From contig JAQFVV010006231.1 of assembly GCA_028023455.1 (NCBI GenBank), positions 8,820,036-8,884,035 of the forward strand: a DNA stretch of 64,000 bases, given 5' to 3'. This DNA is from Epiperipatus broadwayi. Lineage: Eukaryota; Onychophora; Udeonychophora; Euonychophora; Peripatidae. This document shows, one piece after another, positions 54,272-64,000 of this stretch (positions are counted from its first letter, which is position 1; every line of letters begins with the position of its first letter). The position numbers and the translations under genes are program-made. The notes under the pieces are model-generated. The model saw only the letters and a program-made list of their open reading frames with translations, was not told the DNA's origin and ran no database searches.

Positions 54272-57200
54272 TGTAACCTTCTCCTCTGATCATTGGACAA
54301 TCAGGCTTACACATTTCTGGGTGCCATAATCCCAATTGCCTTTCCCACTAATCTAACTAGTCCAATTTACATGTTTGGGAAAACATATCTTTCTCTGTAA
54401 CTTTCCTTGCTACAACTAATCTAGAATATATGTCTAAAATAAATGATAAACCAAAGATGATTTCTTTATTAGCTAAGCTCGCATGAAACTATAATCTTAG
54501 AGAAGATCACAAGGTGATTAATAATTTCTGGTCAAGCTAGCCTCAAAATCCACAAACCAGCAAACAAACATAAAATTATAAAATAAACTTTGTATTTGTC
54601 AAACTAATAAATAAATAATAATTAGATCGATGGAATGAATATGAAATTAGAAGTATAAATTAGGCCATAAGTAAATGAGGATGTAAATGATTAAATGAAT
54701 GATGAAAATAAGTAATAATAAAATAATAAAATAAAATGAGTCTAAGAATGAAGAGAAAAGAATGAAGATGTGTAAGAGTTAATGGATGATTAAGATGAGA
54801 ATGGAATAAGAGCTAATGAATGATGAGTAAATTAGGATAATGAATTAGTATGAAAAAAGAGAATAAAGAAAGATTGAAATGACAGATGAGAGAAATGATG
54901 ATGATGAAAGCTGATGTACAGGACTCTAAATTTGATATTGAATTAAATGATAATAAGACAATTAAATAAAATACAGATTCTAAGCTTACTAAGACCAGAA
55001 TATTCACCATAAAGTCAAAACCAACTATACATTCCAGACAAAAGAGGTAATAGATACTTTAAAGTTTGGTTGACCTTATATCTCACGGTGAATGTAACAC
55101 AATTCCACTCTAATTACAATAATTAACTGAATACAAATTTACCCCTAAATTTAAATCCTATCACAAATTGATATAACTTATCCTTCTCAGGGTTCACATA
55201 GCTTAAAGAAGAAATACAAGATACGCTTGGGTCAGTGAGAGGGATTTTTACCACTACCCAAGCATAACACACACAGAATAGCTCTTAATACTGAATTGAA
55301 TTACTAAACAACATTCAATAATTTTAAATAAATTCCCTAACTATGCTAAACTTTAAGCTTCAATAAGTAAGAGTAATTTTTCAATAGCTAAACGCAATAG
55401 CTTTCCAACTTTCTTTCTTTATTAATTAGAAATAAGATGATCAAGACCAGTGAATGATAGATCTGTGGATTCAAATGAACTGATCAAACCAATGTTAGGT
55501 TTTTAATCTTATAGTATATCACTTAAACTAATATTCTTTAGGTTAGTATGTTTAATTATTAAGTTATGATGCCCTAGATATACTCATAAATTATAGGGCT
55601 TAACACAATTATTCTGATATACCTACATGTAGTGACTTTTACAATATTGATTGATGACAATTTCACTATAATCACAGGATATGTCGATAGCAATAACAAT
55701 ATTAATGTGTGGGTGTGTTGATTAGCAATAAGAATACTGACAACTAAATAAATTTTTAGCACAACAATATTTATTTACATTATGTACAAGTCTCTTTCAA
55801 ACACATTACATGAAACAAGATAAATCCATTCCAAAATTAGGGATGGAAATTAATGATGTGGTAAGTAATGACCAACTAATATGACAAACATTTTGGATAT
55901 GTTTCTTTATTATTCTATCAGGTAGACTAAGATAGTTAAACTTATTTGACCTATCTTGGCATTGAAATTGCAAACAAAATGTATTAATATCCTTTGGATA
56001 TACGCAACTTTTAAATGTTAAAAAAAATAAATTATAAATTACAATTTATTATATCAAACTGTAGCTGTTTGAGTTATTAGAATATGATAAGGGCAATTAT
56101 CACATTCCAATACAAGTAATAATTTATTATAATTTACTATATAAAAAAATTCATTGCATTGATGTGGGGCAAACATCATCAGTTAAATGCACACATGACA
56201 CCAAAAACATTCACTATGTCCACAACTTAACCATTTATTAATTAACTGATCTTACTAAGTCATCAGTAAATACCTACTTGTTGAAAACCAATCCACATTG
56301 TCCATGTATACACCTTGCTCTTTTATGTAGAAGTTCTACAAACACTAGTAAGTTTTGGTTGGTCTGTTTATAAACTGATGAAGATTACACATCAGAAAGA
56401 CACTATTTCAATTAGACAGCACTATAGCTATATCAGTGTCCCACAATCTGACTATCTTAACCTTGCTATTCGATCTAAAACACACTACACTTTATCATAC
56501 ACGGTGGAATATTAACTATATAACTTCTTGAGGGATCTAAATAAAGGAGGCTCTACAAAATAACATGATAGTTGTATATCAAGAAACAACATAAGAGTTG
56601 TATAAGAATATGGCCAATTCTGATACCTTTTAATAGGTATAAAAGTGTGGGCAGTGCCTCTTCACTGGAAAACAAAATTCAGACCATGGGATCATTCTTT
56701 TTTAGGCTTAACTATGCTCTAAGCACTAACTCTTAATCAGCCCCAACAATATCATCCTCTCATATTAATTAACAATGAGGAATTCTCCATCATCCCCTGT
56801 ACAATATTAATTATTATTATATCTAAGGCTCTTATATGTAGCCCAAACTCATCCTAAAATGTATCACAAATTCTGATCAATACAATAGCAAGATAAAACA
56901 ACACTAATAATGTAAGTGGAAACATAAATATTCCATTGCACATTGCAGAAACTGTTAATGTTTTATAAACAGACCACCAATATCAGTAAAATAACCATTA
57001 ATTATTTCAAAATAATAATTATACCTTTTATTATAGCAAGCCATGTACACGTAAACAAGGAGGATTAAATTTTGTATTTAAAGTGCACATTCTCATTCAT
57101 AAGTGAAATTAAGCAATAATAAAAAAAAATGCTTATTGAATTATTTTATATAATAGAACAATGGTATCATTATGTGTATATTCTTGACCAGTTTGGATCT

Positions 57201-60200
57201 ATTTGTTTCCCTTCTCAATATAATATTAACATCTGTTTTAGCAGTGAAAGAGATAAACATTTCTCTTTCTTACCCGATATATAATATTTAACATTAGGCT
57301 TTCCCTTCATTGGGAAAATAATATAAATATGGATAATAAATGTATATAACTTTATACACAGCTACAACATTACTTAGTATATTCTATACCCTGATATATA
57401 TATATTCTAACCTGGTCTTGTGCATTTTCACTTCAGAATAGTATATGATATAAAATAAAACGGGTTCTAGCTCAGTTAATAATTAATAAATAAAATATTC
57501 AGCATTAAAATTAAATATTTTAGTAGCTCAAATTTAAAATACGAATAAGGTTCAGTTTATAAAATAAATTAAATAAATATTTAATATTTTCATGAGACTT
57601 GAAGTGAAAATACAGGTGACAAGATAGATTACATTGAGCCAATATACTACAGGATACTACCTCAATGGCATAAGAACACTATCCCCCTTATTACTATTGC
57701 AAATAACAAATTCATAGTATTCTTACGACTTTAATAAATTCTACTCACTAAGATTAAACTCATAATTAAATCGTAATCTCCTATTTGTAATAATCTAGCT
57801 CAATAAAAATCTCAGGTTCATAAATTGTTCTAAGTTAATAAAAACAATACGGTAGTAAAATATGAGAAGGGATTTTATGTAATAATCTACTACACTGAAA
57901 CTAATAATAATAAATAATAATAATATTCTTCATCGTTTAACTAATTCTGTATATCTTTTCTTTTCGTTATATTTTTATTACCATAATAAAATAAAATAAT
58001 TTAACATAATCTTTTATCTTCATGTAATGATATAATAAATACGTGGTAGCATTTGATAATCTGACAAACAAAAGTATGTGTGGCAACTGATAGCATATAA
58101 TTCAATATACTATTGTGATAACTACTTTATGACCAATAAAATAATATAAAATTATGATTATTTAAATAAAAGAATGCCAATAAAATATTTAAAATTCTTA
58201 AAATACTTCTCTGTTTATCTTTTTGTGCAAAATTATATATTTGTTTCAGTTATTATGAATATATCGTGATTTCATGCAGTGAAGTGGAGAAATAAACAAT
58301 CCAGACACAAAAATTTTGAAAAACAAATTTTAACAAAGTTTATTAAAAACAATAAATAAATAAACAATTTATGTACACTATTTACAGTGGATATCCTTAT
58401 CTTCTACTTTATATTTTATCTACCTAGTTAAAAAAAAAAAAAATTATAGTTTAGTTATATCTTTATTTAGACTTAAGACAAAATAAAATGTTACCATTTG
58501 GTTTCTCGTTATAGTTAACTTATTGCAAATATATTTACTTATTTTATTAGCAAAATATTTCATCCTTAATATTATTAAAACTAGCTTATTTTTAAAACAT
58601 TCTACAGATAAACAAAATTAACTTTATAATGAGTATGGATTTCTCAAAATATTAAAAAAATTTCAAGTTGCAAAGTCAAAGATGTTACATAAAATATTCA
58701 TCCAAAATTCAGTACTAGATTTTAGTGTTTTATCACACGATGTTTACTAATCATAATATATTCTTATTTAGCCTTACTTTAGTATGATAATAAGTGTAAT
58801 AATCAATATATTCCTGTTATTCAATAAACAAAAAAAAAATATACTATGCATATTGTTTATATAATTTACTTTGTACTATTGTATTTTAAAAATATGCAAT
58901 ACTTATTTTCTCTTAAAAAATAATAATAAAGCATTTAAAAATAATTAACATTTCAAAGAAAACATCTTGTTTAGATACTCTATTCCAAAATTTATATTTC
59001 ATTTCCAAAATAAATTCAAAATATATTCTATGATTCTTTCCTTTCCTTAGGATATATTGGACCTTCAATTTTAAGTTATAAAATTCTGTTCCTTATAAGC
59101 AAATAAACCAATCTTATACAAAAACGATAGCATAACCTAAGTTCTAAATTATTTATCATTTCTTTTCAAAATATCTTACTGAAACGATGCAGTTACATGA
59201 AATAAAGATAGCGAAACAGATCATAACATATCTCAAAAACATGGCACAGTGCATTACAAGAAAGAGGTATAACCTTTACCTGTTTAATAACCTCTAATAC
59301 ATGAACGATGTTAAAGCTATTTCTTCAGCTTTATTAGAACATCAAATATTTAAAGAAATATAAAACACTGTCCAAATAAAATGTGTACCAGTCATAGGGC
59401 TTTGTTAACTATGCTGATATCCACATAAAGACTAAGTATTATTTCTATTCCTTATCATATCCTATTTCTTAAAAATATCATCTTGGTTTCCTGTTCACTA
59501 AGTACTTCCAAGCCACTATCTCAACATTATTTCTCAAGATTTTCCACATCTTACATCGATAAATAACTATCTGCATTTACAAAACAAATAAAATTCATTG
59601 ATAATTTAAAACAATTTCACTGTTTCACAAGAAAAGTTTGTCCACTTCATCATTCTGTATGTTTAATCATATACAATCTACTTGGACAATATTTGAATAT
59701 CCAATAACATGAAAAGTTTTAAAAGAATCACATAATTATTTGTTATTATGTTGGATTATATCATTAATATAAAAAAAAAATCGTCTGCATATTTTCAAAT
59801 CAATCCTATCTCATAATGTTTTTTAAAATGTATGAAATGTGTTACATATAATAAAAAAAACTTTTACACTTCATTCTTACGATCCATAGATGATCTAAAG
59901 AAAACAAACAATATACACTATAAATTATTAAAAGTCATTACTATTACCAAAATAACCTTTATCTGGTCATCATATTCAGTAGGCTTCTTCATCCACTAGA
60001 TACCGATCATTGCAAACATAAAGAAATAGACATTCATACACTTTATTTTAAAATATATTCTTATCTAAATTATTAGATTATTCCATTATAAAATTTTATA
60101 TCATCAACAAATTAATGTTTTATGTTTTCCTAATCTTATAAAAAAAATTTAGATTTAAACTAGGTTAATAAAAATTTAAAACTATAATTACGTATTTCTT

Positions 60201-63200
60201 CCACCAATTTTTTTTACTTGACAACAGTTCATGATAAGTCCCAAAAAAAATGTTTATTACTTTCTCTAGAGTTTTAAAATGTTCTCCTCCAAGCGCGTTA
60301 AAGTTTAAAAATAAAAATAATTATTAATCCATTTAGTAAAATTTATAAAAAATAATCCTTGTTTTTAGTATTTAGGATGATAATTATTAAATCATAATAT
60401 TAATTAATCCCGTGAAATTTCTTCAATATTCTCTGCGGCGTATCCGATGCATCACTCCATCTAGCTTAACTTTAAAATATTCGGTAAACTTTTTTTACAA
60501 TATTTCCATGGATTCATTTTTAATCAACTATTATGCGTTCATTCTTCTACGTAGGTTTCCATCCTTGATAAAGCGCTTCAAAAAACAAATACTTCTAAAG
60601 ATGCATTTTTGATATTTCTGAGACTAGAAGTTTTTTTAATATTATAATTCCTTAACAAAATCTTCTCTATGAGCTCTTTTTAATTCTTGTAAAATATATT
60701 CTTTTTAAAAAAAATGTTTCCTTCAAAAAGGACTAAACATTCTATTTCTTTCATTATTATATTTTATGGTAAGATATAAGTATCTTATTCTTTTTAAAAC
60801 TCCTGGATAAGCTTATAAATAATGCGGCACAAATTTTTTAGACGGCAAATAACTTTCCATTTAAGCTTCCAGCATTGTCCGAATTATTCTTTTATGAGTT
60901 AGAACAATCCTCCGGTTAAGCATAAATAAAGCTGTATTATAATTTAAACATATTTCATTTCATAGTATATCCGTTTTTTTTTTTTATTGCGTAGTTCTAG
61001 CTAGACCCTGATAAAATACGACTGGTAAGAACACTTAAAAATTAGCAATCCATTTAAATGAAGTTCAAAAATATATTGTATTTTAAACTCTCTTTTGCAA
61101 AATACTTCTTAAAAATTATGAATTAGTTTTTGCAAATAAAACTATAAGAAAGTACTAAAAAAAATTGACTAAAATAAAAATTTAAAAGTACTATCTCTTT
61201 GATAGCTACTAATATACCTTTCTCTGGTTTCAATCCATTTTTAATCTCTTCTGATACCCCCGTGCAATTCATATTTATAGTCTGTAAGAATACCTCATTT
61301 GATTGGTTGATTCTTACTTTTAGCTTGAGAACAAATTTACATATTTTCAATTTTTTACAGAATTGAATCTTTAAAATAAAAATTTATGACGTAATAACTC
61401 AAAATATTATTTAAAATATTACTTTTAATTCAATTATTACTTTATTTAAACATTTAAAATAACTTTTAAAATAATTTTAATAACCTATTCCATTCCTAAT
61501 ATTCAATTTATCTTGTTTTATTTAAACAAAATATTTAATTTTTTTTTTTTTTATTAACTGTATTTGTCTTTATTACATTATTTAAAACATTACATACGAT
61601 AGTTAACTTAATATTTATTATTATTTGCTTTTATGATAGGCAATAATTCCATCCAATTCTATAATATAACTTTTAAAATATTTCAAACTTTGTTATTAAT
61701 TCAAATAAGCGTGTGTGTGAAAGTATGTAATATACAAGTCACATGATTAATATAAAATTTAGACAGACGATTTTTAATCTATTTCTCTGCCTAGATTAAT
61801 AAAATTGCTACACTTATTGTATTACATAATATAATTATAAAATTTGGAAGAACAATTTAGAAAATATAGAATTAGATATAACCTTCACCATCACAAAACT
61901 AATTTTTAAAATATAAGATATTAATTTTGATTATTAAACATAGTTTATAAATTTAAATACTGTATAACATTTATTTATCTATATGTTTAAGACTATTAAA
62001 ATTGAGCTTATTAAACATACTTTTAAATATTTGTAGCTGAGTTATTTATTATGGCCAGCTTTTGCAACCATATGCAACAATGTTTTAAGCTTTACTTAAC
62101 TACTTTTAAATGATTCGCTACAATTTTATATACCACGTATTTTCTCTAGCTTCAAACTGTACTTTATAATATAATTTACAAACCATAATTAATAGATCAA
62201 AAGAACATATTCTAAAATTTAAAATTTTTAGTAATTGACTGAGATGGACTATTACTGATCTATAGAAAAGGGCACAATATATATATATATAAACTAATGT
62301 CTGAATAACACAAGAAAGAAAAAAAACCGCATTACAATATTATATATAGCAATTAACAAGCTAAACAAACATTAGATTTTCTACCATTGGACTTTATCGA
62401 AGTTTGATTTGTTCTTATAAGTAAAACAATATGAAAACGGATATGATAAGCAAACATTCCCGAGTAATATTTATATTTTGGTTATCTGGTTCAATATTAA
62501 CATCTTCAAACAAAATTCAAACATTTCTCCAATGGCAATAGAAATCCTTTATCGGTTTGTGTATTAATGTACGCATACTAAAGCAATATTAAAACATTTT
62601 CGAGAATAAGTCACTTAAAATAGGTTTAATTAATATCTATTGATTTGTCTATTTTTTTTTTCATCCTTTTTTTCATCAGTGCGAAGATCTGTTATATTCT
62701 TAAATAATCTGGGTGATTTTAAAACCATTTAAAATATTATCACGTTGCAAGTTATTCACTAACGATAAAATAAATAAATATTTTTTTCCACTTCTTTTTT
62801 ATCAACAAATTAGGATGTTTTAAGTTATACTGAGAAGAATCTATTTAATTATAAATATGATCTTCTAAGCGATTTTAATTAATATGTAACATATATTTTT
62901 TCCAAATGTAGCACAATTATAATCAGTTTATTACGATCTTTGAAAATAAACTTTTAAACCATTTAAGAATTTTGTTTACTTTGTTTTTCCCGTCCACAGT
63001 AATTGTCACAATCTTAAATAATCTGGGTAATTTTAAACACTTAACATATTATTACTTTATATGTTGTATAATCAAGAAAAAAAAAAAATTCAATATTTCT
63101 TTATTCACTATTATTAGCAATTTATTTCATATTTAAGAATGTTAAGCAGAATTAATTTAATAGTAATTATTAATAATATATATACGTGATTGCTTCCCAG

Positions 63201-64000
63201 GGAATATCAGAGCAGACGATTTCTCTTCCCAATGAAATAAGAAATATTTTATGCACTTTTCTTTTCAAACTAATTACTTTATATGATTTAAAGTGAAATT
63301 TTAATTTCTTCATTATTTATTGAAACTTTTCTTAAAATGATTTAGAATATTTTCTTGAAATATTAATTTATACACAAACGGATTTTTCTGCTTAATGCTG
63401 AATTAATGGTAGCGCGAAAATTAAAATACTTCTATCTTTTATTCTCTTCAGTCTAAATAACTTGTGTTATGATTAGTTCTGATAATTGATTAAAATAAAA
63501 AAAACAAAAATAAATGCTTACGTTTTCTGGTATTATTTTTCGTTCCAAATAGTACATGTTTAAGGCAAATACTTATTCAAATAGCGGTTCTTCCAGTTTT
63601 TCCCTCAGTAGGCAAAGTTAAGAATCTAAGATTGATGAAAAGTAGTGTAGAGATTTCACAGGGTTAGTAAGTCTACTCCATATTATTCAAATCCATATAT
63701 CTATAAAATTTTGTCCCAATTAATTTTAAAAAAATTATTATTTTCTAGCTTATTTCTTCTATTTTACTTCAGAAGTGGAGTTGTAGTCTTGTTCCATTTA
63801 CATTTCTTAGAGTAGTCCCTCTTCCCCTACAAACTTTTATATTATATACTTTGTATTACCTGGCAGTGATTGGTTCTCAATGAGCCAATCACTGTAAAAT
63901 GTGAATAAATTAAGTTTTATCCCTCTAGTGAGAATCATCTAGACTGATGCATTTCAATTTACATTAAAATATAGTATATTTAAAAATTGTTTATAAGAAA
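54272..64000 (+). repeat. Right copy of the large non-coding repeat (runs off the window)
   Basis: Starts TGTAACCTTCTCCTCTGATC directly after an AT microsatellite. 57463-60400 is the reverse-complement counterpart of 1-2962, with numerous colinear landmarks (see that entry). The 54272-57462 part has only a short counterpart (about 240 bp) in the left copy, and 60400-64000 would pair with sequence left of the window. No exon, reverse transcriptase or other recognised frame occurs in nearly 10 kb. The AT-run target and TG start resemble the solo-LTR-like inserts at 27874 and 31790, but the length is extreme for an LTR. Confidence 0.55.

Noticed and set aside
54272-64000. Possible further CKAP5 exons (TOG3 onward)
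   Set aside because: No frame flanked by acceptor and donor sites resembles the KIKE helix or TOG3; the interval is explained by the large non-coding repeat.

Overview
This window is eukaryotic and animal, most likely arthropod. It is very A+T rich by eye, full of poly-A/poly-T tracts and ancient mobile elements, and holds a single host gene split into small exons with GT..AG boundaries. The gene is a plus-strand orthologue of the XMAP215 / ch-TOG (CKAP5) / Mini spindles microtubule polymerase. Several exon residues read more like insect Msps than vertebrate CKAP5 (for example the EVDSYDLLDPVDILSK stretch), and the surrounding elements (Gypsy-type gag, RTE reverse transcriptase, mariner, Penelope-type GIY-YIG) fit an arthropod. 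I cannot name the species.

Layout of the gene: ten internal coding exons lie at 7473-7666, 10677-10800, 12956-13035, 13150-13321, 18010-18145, 25903-26117, 41977-42081, 46541-46630, 48811-48975 and 51244-51372. They sum to 1410 nt (470 codons), join in a consistent reading frame, and cover TOG1, the TOG1-TOG2 linker and TOG2. The start-codon exon and everything after TOG2 (TOG3 onward) are not visible; the last intron runs more than 12.6 kb to the window edge.

The rest is introns and flanks loaded with transposable elements. 1-3201 and 54272-64000 are inverted copies of one large non-coding repeat. 3.6-6.5 kb holds two terminal-inverted-repeat elements, one with a perfect 8-bp target duplication. 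The 10.8-13 kb intron holds a piggyBac-like TTAA element. Four copies of a 1.0-1.2 kb TA-flanked non-autonomous element sit at 13.7, 14.8, 22.8 and 42.5 kb. A Gypsy-like LTR element with 5-bp target duplications lies at 18.3-20.3 kb, with a gag start and a coiled-coil passenger sequence. The 15.9 kb intron (26.1-42.0 kb) holds a decayed RTE element split by a 2.2 kb solo-LTR-like insert, a related 1.76 kb insert, a Penelope-like GIY-YIG remnant, tandem repeats, a second decayed LINE and a 1.1 kb foldback. At 44.1-45.7 kb there is a much better preserved RTE reverse transcriptase with one frameshift. Further on come a small palindromic MITE, a decayed copy of an unnamed arthropod repeat-family protein, a mariner remnant and a hairpin.

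I found no convincing new biological system. The items most worth a second look are the coiled-coil passenger inside the LTR element, the snap-back terminus in one TA-flanked element, the nested RTE/solo-LTR history, the large inverted non-coding repeats flanking the gene, and the strong intronic hairpins that would be transcribed with the host gene.
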